From assembly GCF_030406905.1 (NCBI RefSeq), contig NZ_CP129137.1:1296001-1360000 (forward strand): a stretch of 64,000 nucleotides of DNA. Reading direction: 5' to 3'. Both the position numbers and the translations under genes were made by a program. Of the stretch, positions 9,072 to 17,175 are shown piece by piece. The stretch's first letter is position 1. Each line of letters starts with the position of its first letter. A model generated the notes under the pieces. It ran no database searches, was not told the DNA's origin, and was given only the letters and a program-made list of their open reading frames with translations. The DNA is from Streptomyces sp. HUAS CB01 (GTDB lineage Bacteria > Actinomycetota > Actinomycetes > Streptomycetales > Streptomycetaceae).

Positions 9072-9941
9072 TCACTTGGCGGGAGCGCCGAACGCCGGGA
9101 CGACCGAGCCGGTGTAGGTGTCCTCGATGTACTTCTTCACCTCGGGGGAGTTGAGGAGCTTCGCGAGCTTCCCGACGCGCGCGTCCTTCTCGTTGCCCTT
9201 CTTGACGGCGAGGAAGTTGGCGTAGGGGTTGCCCTCCGCCTTCTCCAGGACGAGGGCGTCCTCGGCGGGCTTGAGGTCGGCCTCGATCGCGTAGTTGCCG
9301 TTGATGACGGCGGCGTCCACGTCGTTCAGGGCGCGGGGCACGGTCGCGGCCTCCAGCTCCTTGAACTCCAGGCCCTTCTTGTCGGTGATGTCGGACAGCT
9401 TGGCGCTGGTGCCGACACCCGGCTTGAGCGTGATCAGGCCGTGCTCGGCGAGGAGCTGGAGCGCGCGGCCCTCGTTGGTGGTGTCGTTGGGGACGGCGAC
9501 GGTCTGACCGGGCTTGATGTCCTCGACCGACGTGACCTTGTTCGAGTACAGGCCGAGCGGCTCCAGGTGGACGTTGACCACCGGGACGATGGTGGTGCCG
9601 TTCTTCTTGTTGAAGTCGTCCAGGTACGGCTTGTGCTGGAAGAAGTTGGCGTCGACCTGGCCGGACTGGGTGGCGGTGTTCGGCAGGACGTAGTCCGTGA
9701 ACTCCTTGACCTCCAGCTCGAGACCGGCCTTGTCGGCGAGGTTCTTCTTGACGAAGTCGAGGATGTCGGCGTGCGGGGTCGGGGACGCCGCGACGACGAG
9801 CGGCTCGAACGCCGCGGCCTTGTCGCCGGATCCGGCCGCGGCCGGGTCGGAGGAGGTGCCGCAGGCGGTGAGGCCCAGGGCGAGGGCGGCGGTGGCGGCG
9901 GCGGCCGCGGTGAGCTTGATGTTCTTGCGGGAGTTGCGCAC
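9072..9941 (-). CDS. metQ: Methionine ABC transporter substrate-binding lipoprotein
   Basis: 289 residues. The N-terminus is a lipoprotein signal (basic RNSRKN, hydrophobic stretch, LTAC lipobox with Cys at 27), so the mature protein is tethered outside the membrane. The body matches the NlpA/MetQ family (VVAASPTPHADILDFVK, QVDANFFQHKPYL, VPNDTTNEGRAL, VINGNYAIEA) that captures D/L-methionine for the MetNI importer. The GTG at 9941 has GAGG about 9 nt upstream and gives a normal family length. It is third in metN-metI-metQ, 107 nt after metI, and is followed by a strong hairpin. Confidence 0.93.
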   Translation of the reverse strand: MRNSRKNIKLTAAAAATAALALGLTACGTSSDPAAAGSGDKAAAFEPLVVAASPTPHADILDFVKKNLADKAGLELEVKEFTDYVLPNTATQSGQVDANFFQHKPYLDDFNKKNGTTIVPVVNVHLEPLGLYSNKVTSVEDIKPGQTVAVPNDTTNEGRALQLLAEHGLITLKPGVGTSAKLSDITDKKGLEFKELEAATVPRALNDVDAAVINGNYAIEADLKPAEDALVLEKAEGNPYANFLAVKKGNEKDARVGKLAKLLNSPEVKKYIEDTYTGSVVPAFGAPAK

Positions 9942-10048
9942 GAAGAGTGCCTCTTTCTGGTGTTGCGGTGATGACGCCCGGACAAGGAGTGCGGGCTCGC
10001 CGGAGGTGCCGGGGCGAAGCGCCGGCACCGGAGTGGTGCCAGTGGTGG

Positions 10049-10717
10049 TCAGGCGGTGCGGCCGCGGCGCGACAGCAGCCGTACGATCCCGTCGCCGATC
10101 AGCTGTACGGCCGTGACGATGGCGACCAGGACGACGACGGTGACGAGCATGAACTCGGTCTCGAACCGCTGGAAGCCGTAGGTGACGGCCTTGGAGCCGA
10201 GGCCCTCCCCGCCGACCGCGCCGGCCATGGCCGAGTAGCCGATGAGCACGATCACGGTGGTGGTGACGGCGGCGACGATCGAGGGCAGGGCCTGCGGGAG
10301 CAGCACCTTGCGGATGATCGTCGGGATGGATCCGCCCATGGACTGGACGGCTTCGACGAGTCCGTGGTCGACCTCGCGGATCGCCGTCTCGACGAGTCGC
10401 GCGAAGAACGGGATGGCGCCGACGGCCAGCGGCACGATCATGGCCGTGGGGCCGATGAAGGTGCCGACCACGGCCGTGGTGAAGGGGATCAGCGCGATCA
10501 GCAGGATGATGAACGGCAGCGAGCGGCCGATGTTCACGACCACGCCGACGGCCTTGTTCACGGGGGTGTTCTGCAGCAGCCCGCCCTTGTCGGTGAGGAC
10601 GAGGAGGATGCCGAGGGGCAGTCCGCCGAGCGCGGTGACCAGGGTGGACCACAGGACCATGTAGAGGGTGTCCAGGGTGCCCTGGGTCAGCAGGGGCTGC
10701 ATCTCCGACCACGTCAC
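10049..10717 (-). CDS. metI: Methionine ABC transporter permease
   Basis: 222 residues with about five to six hydrophobic helices and the permease loop (EAVQSMGGSIPTIIRKVLLPQALPSI) that couples to the ATPase. The N-terminus TLYMVLWSTLVTALGGLPLG is typical of MetI. The start overlaps the metN stop by 4 nt (ATGA), so the two are translationally coupled. Together with MetN and MetQ it imports methionine. Confidence 0.93.
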   Translation of the reverse strand: MTWSEMQPLLTQGTLDTLYMVLWSTLVTALGGLPLGILLVLTDKGGLLQNTPVNKAVGVVVNIGRSLPFIILLIALIPFTTAVVGTFIGPTAMIVPLAVGAIPFFARLVETAIREVDHGLVEAVQSMGGSIPTIIRKVLLPQALPSIVAAVTTTVIVLIGYSAMAGAVGGEGLGSKAVTYGFQRFETEFMLVTVVVLVAIVTAVQLIGDGIVRLLSRRGRTA

Positions 10718-11790
10718 TTGACGGTCTCCTTCACCAGTGCGGCGCCCTGGGCCCCGGTGTTCTGCGCGGGCACCGCGGCCGGCGCGTCGTCGTCCACGAC
10801 GTCGACCTGCAGGCCCTGTTCGCGCAGGAAGCCGACGGGTACGACGTTGTCCTCGTAACGGCCGGGCAGTTCGATGCGCATCCGGCCGATCTGCCTGCCG
10901 CCGACGGTGTCCATCGCGGCACCGAGGATCGATATGTCGATGTTGTAGGTGCGGGACAGCTGGGAGATCACCGGCTGCGTGGCGGCCTCGCCGTGGAAGG
11001 TGACGTCCACGACCGTGCGGTCCGGGCCCGAGGCGTCCCCCGTGACGGGGAACAGCTCGCGGGCCAGTTCGGAGCCGGGCGTGGCGAGCAGTTCGCCGAC
11101 CGTGCCGGACTCGACGATCCGGCCCTGCCGCATCAGGGCGGCCGAGTCGCAGACGGTCTTGACGACGTCCATCTCGTGCGTGATGAGCAGCACGGTCAGT
11201 CCGAGCTGCCGGTTGAGGTCGCGCAGCAGCTGGAGGATGGACCGGGTGGTCTCGGGGTCGAGGGCGCTGGTGGCCTCGTCGGAGAGCAGCACCTTGGGGT
11301 TGCCGGCGAGTGCGCGGGCGATGCCGACGCGCTGCTTCTGACCGCCGGAGAGCTGTCCGGGGTAGGCCTTGGCCTTGTCGGCGAGGCCCACGAGGTCGAG
11401 GAGTTCGAGAGCGCGGCGCGAGCGTTCGGCTCCGGTGACGCCGAGGATCTCCAGCGGCAGCTCGATGTTGTCCTGCACGCTGCGCGAGGACAGCAGGTTG
11501 AAGTGCTGGAAGACCATGCCGATGCGGCTGCGCGCCCGGCGGAGTTCCTTCCCGGCGCGGTTGCCGCGTCCGGCGAGGGCGGTGAGGTCGGTGCCGTCGA
11601 CGACGACGCTGCCGGAGGTGGGGCGCTCCAGCAGGTTCACGCAGCGGATGAGGGAGGACTTACCGGCTCCGCTGCGGCCGATGACGCCGAAGACCTCACC
11701 CTCGCGGACGTGCAGGTCGACGCCGTCCAGAGCGGTGATGTCGCGGCCTCGCGACTGATAGACCTTCGTGAGGCCCGTAGTGGTGATCAC
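10714..11790 (-). CDS. metN: Methionine ABC transporter ATP-binding protein
   Basis: 358 residues. ABC ATPase core has Walker A (GRSGAGKSS), signature LSGGQKQRVGIARAL and Walker B (VLLSDEATSALD). The C-terminal 75 residues form the NIL/ACT-like regulatory domain that lets methionine inhibit the transporter in E. coli. I chose the GTG at 11790 because family members begin ITTTGLTKVYQ; other in-frame starts exist at 11805 and upstream, and the ribosome site is weak for all. First gene of metNIQ. I looked for a SAM riboswitch upstream and did not recognise one. Confidence 0.9.
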   Translation of the reverse strand: MITTTGLTKVYQSRGRDITALDGVDLHVREGEVFGVIGRSGAGKSSLIRCVNLLERPTSGSVVVDGTDLTALAGRGNRAGKELRRARSRIGMVFQHFNLLSSRSVQDNIELPLEILGVTGAERSRRALELLDLVGLADKAKAYPGQLSGGQKQRVGIARALAGNPKVLLSDEATSALDPETTRSILQLLRDLNRQLGLTVLLITHEMDVVKTVCDSAALMRQGRIVESGTVGELLATPGSELARELFPVTGDASGPDRTVVDVTFHGEAATQPVISQLSRTYNIDISILGAAMDTVGGRQIGRMRIELPGRYEDNVVPVGFLREQGLQVDVVDDDAPAAVPAQNTGAQGAALVKETVK

Positions 11791-12155
11791 AGGGGTTTCC
11801 GTCACTGTCGAGTGCACGGCGCGGGGTTCCCTCGCCGGGCACGGGGCATGTCGTCTTGGGGACAGTCGGCGCAGCACGGGTGGCCGTTCGGCAACGTGTG
11901 CGCGGGGCAGGCGCGGTCCGTCGCCTCACGGCGGACACGGCATGGCTGTCGGGGTCTCGCTTCGGGGCGCGAGGCTCAGGCAGGGGCCCTCAGAAGGCGC
12001 ACATTCGACACATACAACGAGCACCGGGCGTCGTGATCGCCTCGGTCGCAAGGGTGCGGCTGCTCGTCGTGGTCATGCGGCAAGTAAAACAGACCGCCCC
12101 GGGAGCGGATCACGACTGTCCGAATAGCGGAATCAATGGGTCCGAAATCCGGACG
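11791..12155. other. Leader and promoter region of metNIQ
   Basis: About 365 nt between the HAD pseudogene stop and metN. A short hairpin (CTCGC, 8-nt loop, GCGAG) lies near 11962-11975, and the stretch at 12075-12130 is comparatively AT-rich (AAGTAAAAC, GAATAGCGG), which is a plausible promoter zone for metN. No conserved SAM-I, SAM-II or SAM-IV core could be identified by eye, so regulation by methionine is unproven here. Confidence 0.4.
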
Positions 12156-12801
12156 TCAGGCGGTGGCGGTGAACGCGACGCCGTGGGCCGTGGCCTGCGC
12201 GGACACGGCCGAGAGGTCGGGCACGACGATGTCGGCCACCAGCTCGGAGGCGGCGTGGGCTGTGGTCGACGCCACGGTGGTCGTCCCGGCGGCGCGGCCC
12301 GCGGCCGGCCCCGCGGGCGCGTCCTCGAAGACGACGCAGCGGGCCGGGTCGACGCCGAGGGTGCGGGCGGCGAGCAGGAACGGCTCGGGGTCCATGCCCC
12401 TGGTGATGTCGTCGGCGGCCATCAGGGTCTTGGGCCGGACGCCGACCTCCGCGAGCCGGGCCTCGGCGAGCCGCCGGGTCGCGGGAGGTGACGACGGCCC
12501 ATCGCTCTGCGGGCAGGGACCCCAGCAGGGCGGCAGTGCCGGGCGGCAGGACGACGCCCCCGGCGACGTCCTCGACCTCGAGTTCCTCGATCCGCGCCAC
12601 GGCCTCCGGTACGACGGCCGCGGGCAGCAGGTCCGCGGCGATCTCGGTGGCGGGCCGGCCGTGCAGTTCGACGCGGGCGAAGTCCTCTGCCGCGATCCCG
12701 TACTCCCCCGCCCGTCGGGTCCAGCACCGGTGGACCGACTCCGGCGACGAGACGAGCGTCCCGTCGTCGTCGAACAGCAGGGCCTCGGCGTGGATCTTCA
12801 T
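12156..12801 (-). pseudogene. HAD-superfamily phosphatase, single-base frameshift
   Basis: The N-terminal 105 codons from ATG 12801 read as a sugar-phosphatase/phosphoglucomutase-like HAD protein (LLFDDDGTLVSSPESVHRCW, motif I; VVTS, motif II). The frame then goes out of register and the remainder continues in the next frame (KTLMAADDITRGMDPEPFL, then DPARCVVFEDAPAG, motif III/IV). Removing one G from the GGG at 12483-12485 restores an unbroken 214-residue protein reading VVTSATRRLAEARLAEVG. So either a real +1 frameshift has inactivated the gene or the base is an assembly error. Everything else, including start and stop, is intact, which argues for a very recent event or an error. Confidence 0.8.
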
Positions 12802-12929
12802 GGTTCCGGATCGCATGACTCCCGACCCTGAGCGCCCGAGCGCGGGCCCCGGCGGCCACCGGCCCTCGCGGACGGGTCCCGCCGGGGCCGCGCGCAGGGG
12901 CCCTTTTGGCCCGTAATACGCTCTCACCC

Positions 12930-13289
12930 ATGCTCGACGCCCTGACGGTCGCGGTGTCCGTGGCCGCTCTCGCCCTCGCCGCCTGGTGCGGTCTCGCCGC
13001 GTTCCGGGACCAGCCCACCAAGGACTGGCACTTCATCGGCATGGCCGTGGTCACGCTGCTGGCCCTGGTCCAGCTGGTGATCGGGGTGGTGCAGCTGGCG
13101 AGGGGCGAGAAGGCCGACGAGGGCGCGACGATCTTCATCGCCTATCTGATCGGGGCGTTCGCCGCCGTTCCCGCTGCCGGGTTCCTGTCGCTGGCCGAGC
13201 GGACCCGCTGGGGTTCGGCGACGGTCGCGGCCGGGGCGGTCGTGCTCGCGGTGCTGGAGGTCCGGCTCCACGACATCTGGGGAGGCTGA
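12930..13289 (+). CDS. Small integral membrane protein, first of a pair
   Basis: 119 residues with four predicted hydrophobic helices (for example ALTVAVSVAALALAAWCGL, then MAVVTLLALVQLVIGVVQLA). The sequence and length resemble hypothetical Streptomyces membrane proteins conserved next to this locus; I cannot assign a function. ATG at 12930 is chosen as the first codon of the hydrophobic protein; a TTG at 12906 would add eight residues. It ends one base before the next membrane protein, with which it must be cotranscribed. Confidence 0.75.
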   Translation: MLDALTVAVSVAALALAAWCGLAAFRDQPTKDWHFIGMAVVTLLALVQLVIGVVQLARGEKADEGATIFIAYLIGAFAAVPAAGFLSLAERTRWGSATVAAGAVVLAVLEVRLHDIWGG

Positions 13290-13290
13290 G

Positions 13291-13737
13291 ATGGCCGGGA
13301 AGAGCCGGGTGACGGGTCGCACCGCCGAGGACGGGGTCCGCGAGGCGCGGGCGACGAGGCTGGTCAAGGGGCCCGGGTTGCTGCTGGTGTGGCTGTACGG
13401 GGTGATGTCGGTGGGCGCCGTGTCGCGTTCGGTGTACCAGATCGCCACGGAGTACGACCGCGCCCCGCTGGCGTACGCACTCTCCGCGATGGCCGCCGTG
13501 GTGTACGCGTTCATCACGTACACCCTGTTCCGCGGCGGCGAGACGGCGCGCAGGGCGGCCCTGGTGTGCTGCGCCGCGGAGCTGGTGGGCGTGCTGACCG
13601 TGGGCACCTGGACGCTGGCGGATCCCTCGGCGTTCCCGGACGCCACGGTCTGGTCCGACTACGGCATGGGGTACCTCTTCATCCCGGTGCTGCTGCCCGT
13701 GACCGGGATGCTCTGGCTGCGCGGGGCCCGGCGCTGA
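13291..13737 (+). CDS. Small integral membrane protein, second of a pair
   Basis: 148 residues: a charged N-terminus (KSRVTGRTAEDGVREARATR) then four hydrophobic helices (LLLVWLYGVMSVGAVSRSVYQ, YALSAMAAVVYAFITYTLF, ALVCCAAELVGVLTVG, YLFIPVLLPVTGMLWL). Starts 1 nt after the preceding gene's stop, so the two form a tight operon and may assemble together. Function unknown. A perfect hairpin straddles its stop codon. Confidence 0.8.
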   Translation: MAGKSRVTGRTAEDGVREARATRLVKGPGLLLVWLYGVMSVGAVSRSVYQIATEYDRAPLAYALSAMAAVVYAFITYTLFRGGETARRAALVCCAAELVGVLTVGTWTLADPSAFPDATVWSDYGMGYLFIPVLLPVTGMLWLRGARR

Positions 13738-13750
13738 AACCGGGCCCCGC
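13721..13750 (+). terminator. 11-bp stem hairpin straddling the stop codon
   Basis: GCGGGGCCCGG at 13721-13731 pairs perfectly with CCGGGCCCCGC at 13740-13750 across an 8-nt loop that contains the TGA stop of the second membrane-protein gene. It is placed to end that operon. Confidence 0.7.
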
Positions 13751-13892
13751 GCCGGCACTCCGTACCGGCTCCGGGCCAGGGCGTCTCCGACGCCTGGCAC
13801 GCACGCTCGCCCCGTTGTCGGAGTCATCCGAGTACGTCCAGTACGAGGACGATTTTCCGCCGTGCGATCGCACGCACCGGACGCCGCAGACC

Positions 13893-13928
13893 CCGCCCTG
13901 CGGGCGGACGGAGCTGCTTCCGCCACAC
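13893..13928 (+). repeat. REP-like 36-nt element, copy 1
   Basis: A 36-nt sequence identical to 52668-52703. It starts CCGCCCTGCGGGCGG (a 6-bp stem with TGC loop) and the second GGCGGA can instead pair with TCCGCC at its far end, giving two mutually exclusive hairpins. Before the IS481 insertion it would have begun 3 nt after the stop codon of the GNAT gene now ending at 14358, in the orientation of a 3' element of that gene. Confidence 0.85.
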
Positions 13929-13931
13929 CCC

Positions 13932-14246
13932 CTAGGTGTGCTGACCGGACAGGTTGGTGACGCGGCTGGCTGGTGGGTGGCCGCCGATGCGGTGCTCGCG
14001 CCGCAGCCGCAGAACTTGTGCCTCGACGGCGGCCGGAGTGCGGCGGGGCTGGTGGTGCGGGCGGCTGGAACGGTCCTGCATTCCGGCCTCGCCCAACTGC
14101 CGGTAGCGGCCCGCCCACCGGGCGGCGGTGGTGTGGCTGACCTGGAAGCGTTCCGCGGCCCGCCGCAACGGCCAGCCGTCGTCCACGACACACCGGGCCA
14201 GACGCAGCCTGCCGGTCGGCGTCAGCGGGGCATTACGGTGGGACAC
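13932..14246 (-). pseudogene. Truncated IS481-type transposase (N-terminal DNA-binding part only)
   Basis: From the GTG at 14246, about 104 residues (SHRNAPLTPTGRLRLARCVV, then WPLRRAAERFQVSHTTAARW) match the helix-turn-helix start of IS481/leucine-zipper-like transposases. A full transposase is about 320 residues with a DDE catalytic core; that whole core is absent, and the frame runs straight into the far terminal repeat, ending at a TAG supplied by the CTAG target site at 13932-13935. It cannot catalyse transposition by itself but might bind the element ends. Confidence 0.85.
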
Positions 14247-14357
14247 GAGGGCCTCCTGGCGGTCGGCGGTAGATGTCGCAATCCACACCGAACCCAGAAG
14301 GCCCTCACCTGTTCAAGCACCCAGCACGCGTGTCACCAACGTCCCGGGACAGCACAC
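13936..14357 (-). mobile_element. Internally deleted IS481-family element (422 bp) with CTAG target duplication
   Basis: The two ends are imperfect inverted repeats: reading inward, the left end is GTGTGCTGACCGGACAGG then TTGGTGACGCG, the right end GTGTGCTGTCCCGGGACG then TTGGTGACACG. The element is flanked by CTAG at 13932-13935 and 14358-14361, fitting the known preference of IS481 for NCTAGN targets. Only the transposase N-terminus remains inside, so this is a non-autonomous derivative. The right CTAG is the stop region of the GNAT gene, whose TAG was preserved by the duplication. Confidence 0.85.
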
Positions 14358-14885
14358 CTAGGCGCTGGTGACGAAGCTCCCCGCGGTCCGGGCCGAAGGC
14401 ACCGCCGCCGCCGCGTCCTTCTCCATCGTGACGAGCGTGAGCTTCGGGTTCATGACCCGGGTGGACACGGGCGCGTAGCCGTGGCTGCGGTACAGACGCA
14501 GATTCCGCTCGCTGCGGTGGCCGGTGAGGAGCTGGAAGCGGCGGGCAGCGGGCTCGCCCGCGAAGTGCGCCTCGATGGCGTCGAGCAGCCGGCCGCCGAG
14601 ACCGTGGCGCTGCATCCGGGGGTGGACGATGAGCTTGCCGAGGGTGGCGGTCCCCTCGCCGTCGACCTCGCCGCGCACGGACGCGATCACCTCGTCGCCG
14701 AGGCGTGCCACCAGGGCGTGCCCGCGGCCGAGCTCGTCCCGCAGGTCTTCGAGGGACTGGGTGAGCGGTTCCATGCGGTAGTCGCCGTAAAGCTCGGCCT
14801 CGCTCTGGTAGCACAGGTACTGCAGCTTGAGGATCTGTTCGGCGTCCTCGGCCGTCGCCGCTGAGATGGTCACGCTCGTGCCCAT
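14358..14885 (-). CDS. GNAT-family N-acetyltransferase
   Basis: 175 residues. SVTISAATAEDAEQILKLQ opens the fold; the acetyl-CoA motif is in ATLGKLIVHPRMQRHGLGGRLLDAIE and the terminal motif in RNLRLYRSHGYAP. The substrate is unknown. ATG at 14885 is preceded by GGGAGG at about 9 nt; an extension to 14957 lacks support. Its TAG stop lies inside the CTAG where a mini IS481 element inserted, yet the reading frame is intact because the duplicated target restores the stop. The insertion separates the gene from the REP-like element that formerly followed it directly. Confidence 0.85.
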   Translation of the reverse strand: MGTSVTISAATAEDAEQILKLQYLCYQSEAELYGDYRMEPLTQSLEDLRDELGRGHALVARLGDEVIASVRGEVDGEGTATLGKLIVHPRMQRHGLGGRLLDAIEAHFAGEPAARRFQLLTGHRSERNLRLYRSHGYAPVSTRVMNPKLTLVTMEKDAAAAVPSARTAGSFVTSA

Positions 14886-14922
14886 GTGTGCATGCCTCCC
14901 GCTCACCTGCTGCCCGGGTTGT

Positions 14923-15588
14923 CTACCGCTCCATTCCCCGGAGTTCAGGAGCCGCAACCTCTGTCGCGAGCATTCTGCGCAAACATCCCAGGCAGCGGGA
15001 ACGCATCGGCCCCAGACTTCCTTGTGAGATTCCCAACTCTCCTGCGATTTCGCGGTATGTGGGGTCTTCCGGGGCCAGCATCGCAGTCAGGAGCCGGCGG
15101 CAGCGGCCCGGTGCGCGGGCGACCGCGGCCCTCAGGGCGCGGCGCCGTTCCGCGACGAGCGCGGCCCGTTCCGGGCAGGCGGCGGGTCCCGCGGCGGGTT
15201 CGGCGGCGTAGGGGCGTTCACGCCGGGCGCGGCGCCGGGCGCGGCGCGCCTCGTCCCGTACGGCCCCCGCGACCCAGCCCGCGGCGTCGGCCGGCGGGCC
15301 CTCCGCGTCGAGCCGTTCGAGGAGCCGTAGCCAGACGGACTGTTCGAGGTCCCCTGAGTCCAGGGCCTCGCCGTGCGCCTCGGCGCTCGCCTCCGCCGCG
15401 ACGAGCGGCCGCAGATCGCGCACGAGCGCACCGGCGGCGCCGGGTGGCGCGGGCGCGGTGCGGGCCCCGGCGGCGTTCCGGGCGGGCCCCGGCCCGGGAC
15501 CGCTCCGGACGACGGTCGCGGGCCGGGGCACCACGGCACTGCGCAGGGCGGCGGAGGCTGCGGCGGAGTCCTCTTCACACGGTGTCAT
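14923..15588 (-). CDS. Small RNA polymerase sigma factor (sigma-70 superfamily)
   Basis: 221 residues. The middle (DLEQSVWLRLLERLDAEG, PADAAGWVAGAVRDEARRAR) has the region-2 pattern of ECF-like sigma factors, and the end (EDPTYREIAGELGISQGSLG, then RCLGCLRRML) is a region-4 helix-turn-helix. The N-terminal 60 residues are low-complexity. The ATG at 15588 (TPCEEDSAAASAAL) is the most natural start; a GTG/ATG extension to 15642 is possible. No anti-sigma gene is adjacent. Family assignment is good, the regulon unknown. Confidence 0.75.
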   Translation of the reverse strand: MTPCEEDSAAASAALRSAVVPRPATVVRSGPGPGPARNAAGARTAPAPPGAAGALVRDLRPLVAAEASAEAHGEALDSGDLEQSVWLRLLERLDAEGPPADAAGWVAGAVRDEARRARRRARRERPYAAEPAAGPAACPERAALVAERRRALRAAVARAPGRCRRLLTAMLAPEDPTYREIAGELGISQGSLGPMRSRCLGCLRRMLATEVAAPELRGMER

Positions 15589-15743
15589 GCCGTGCGGGAC
15601 GCCCCACCGCGAGCTGCGGTTTCCGTCGCGGCACGCTCTCACCCGACCGTATGACGGCCGTTCGGCGGCTGACGCGCAGCGGCCGGGCGACGGTGGTCGG
15701 TGCCCGGCCGCTGCGCGTACGACGGACCGTCAGCCGTCAGCCG

Positions 15744-16931
15744 TCAGCCGTCGACGAAGTCGGCGCGGGCCAGCAGGCCCGTGTCCGGGTTGTCGGTGAA
15801 GATCCCGTCGATGCCCTGCTCGAAGTACACCTTGAAGGCGCCGAAGACGTCCCCGTAGGCGTTCGGGTCCGTGCCGCGGCGGAAGTCGGCGGGCAGGAAG
15901 GAGTTCTCGTTCCGCATCGTGTACGGGTGGAGGATCAGACCCCGGGCATGGGCGTCGCGGACGAGCGTGGTGGGCGTGCCCAGCCTGCCGCTCGCGTCCC
16001 TCGGCACGACGAGGTCGAGGGTGGGGCCGATGCCCTGGGCGTACGAGGCGATCCACTCCAGGCCCTGCGGCGTGACGAGGTCCGCGACCGTGCGCGGGTC
16101 TCCGGCCTCGACGAAGTCCCAGGGGCGGGTGTTCGCCCCGGAGAGCAGCACGACGCGCGGCGAGTCCACCAGCCTCGCGAGCCGCTGGATGCTGCTCGGC
16201 TCGAAGGACTGGAGGAAGACGGGCGAGTGCGCACGGTGCCGGCCGTGGCGGCGCAGCAGCTTCGCCAGGCGCTCCTCCAGGCCGAGGCCGATGCCGCGGA
16301 AGTAGGTGGGGTGCTTGGTCTCGACGTGCAGCCAGACCGGCCGGCCACGGCGGCGGCCCTCCTCGTCGGCCCAGCGCAGCACCTCCTCGAAGGTCGGGAT
16401 CGTCCAGCGGCCGTCGTAGACGGTGTTCTCCTGGCGGGTCGCCGGTATCCGCTCCTTGGCGCGCAGCGTCTTCAGCTCGGCCAGGGTGAAGTCCTCGGTG
16501 AACCAGCCCGTGATACCGGTGCCGTCGACGGACTTGGTCGTCCGGCGGGAGGCGAACTCGGGACGGGAGGCGACGTCGGTGGTGCCGGTGATGTCGTTCT
16601 CGTGGCGGCAGACCAGGTGCCCGTCCTTGGTGGGGACCAGGTCCTGCTCGACGACGTGCGCGCCCATGTCCAGGGCCAGCTGGTAGGACCCGATGGTGTG
16701 CTCGGGCCGGTAGCCGCTCGCCCCGCGGTGGGCGATGACGGTGGGCACGGGCAGCGAGCGGTAGCCGGAGCCGTGGCCGCCGTGCCGCTCCCCGGGAGCC
16801 CGGTCGGTCCCGGCGGCGCGCTCCTCGGCGTGCGCGCCGGGCGCGGCGGCCATCCCGAGCGCCGCCGATCCGAGCACGGCCGCCCCCAGAAGGGTCCGCC
16901 GCCCGGGGGTACTTTCCGCACCGTGTGTCAT
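15744..16931 (-). CDS. glpQ1: Secreted glycerophosphodiester phosphodiesterase
   Basis: 395 residues. A twin-arginine signal peptide (GRRTLLGAAVLGSAALG, cleaved near AHA-E at about 35) directs export. The catalytic core has HRGASGYRPEHT (His68, Arg69), EQDLVPTKDGHLVCRH (Glu95, Asp97, His110) and a late GIDGIFTDNPD, all typical of the GDPD family, which releases glycerol-3-phosphate from deacylated phospholipids or teichoic acid. The ATG at 16931 has GAGGAG 6 nt upstream. The PHO-box-like direct repeats upstream, plus my recollection that S. coelicolor glpQ1 is PhoP-controlled, suggest induction by phosphate starvation. It is divergent from plsC. Confidence 0.9.
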   Translation of the reverse strand: MTHGAESTPGRRTLLGAAVLGSAALGMAAAPGAHAEERAAGTDRAPGERHGGHGSGYRSLPVPTVIAHRGASGYRPEHTIGSYQLALDMGAHVVEQDLVPTKDGHLVCRHENDITGTTDVASRPEFASRRTTKSVDGTGITGWFTEDFTLAELKTLRAKERIPATRQENTVYDGRWTIPTFEEVLRWADEEGRRRGRPVWLHVETKHPTYFRGIGLGLEERLAKLLRRHGRHRAHSPVFLQSFEPSSIQRLARLVDSPRVVLLSGANTRPWDFVEAGDPRTVADLVTPQGLEWIASYAQGIGPTLDLVVPRDASGRLGTPTTLVRDAHARGLILHPYTMRNENSFLPADFRRGTDPNAYGDVFGAFKVYFEQGIDGIFTDNPDTGLLARADFVDG

Positions 16932-17045
16932 GAACGCTCCTCTGTTGCCTGGTGATGTCCCGCACCCGTTCGGCGGGCCCGCGCGGCGCACAGGCTAGGC
17001 GCGGGCGCGTTACGTGCGGGAGACCCGGGGCAAACACGCCCCAAA

Positions 17046-17078
17046 CTCAGGTCAACACTGTGTATCTGCTCGGTGAAC
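17046..17078 (-). promoter_or_regulatory. Candidate PHO box (PhoP site) of glpQ1
   Basis: On the minus strand there are three consecutive 11-nt units: GTTCACCGAGC (17078-17068), AGATACACAGT (17067-17057) and GTTGACCTGAG (17056-17046). Streptomyces PHO boxes are 11-nt direct repeats with GTTCACC cores, so the first and third units fit and the middle is degenerate, as is usual. It lies 115-147 nt upstream of the glpQ1 start. Confidence 0.65.
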
Positions 17079-17175
17079 CCAATGTGCGGTCGGGCGGCAC
17101 CCGCGAGTATCGTCCTCACCTGCAGAGACTTCGCCGGCCGTACCCGCCGTTCCGCCCCTGACACCGGAGGACCCG

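Noticed and set aside
11791..12155. SAM riboswitch upstream of metNIQ
   Set aside because: Expected from the gene function, but no conserved S-box or SAM-IV core and no attenuator hairpin with T run was visible; only a short stem. A covariance-model search would decide.
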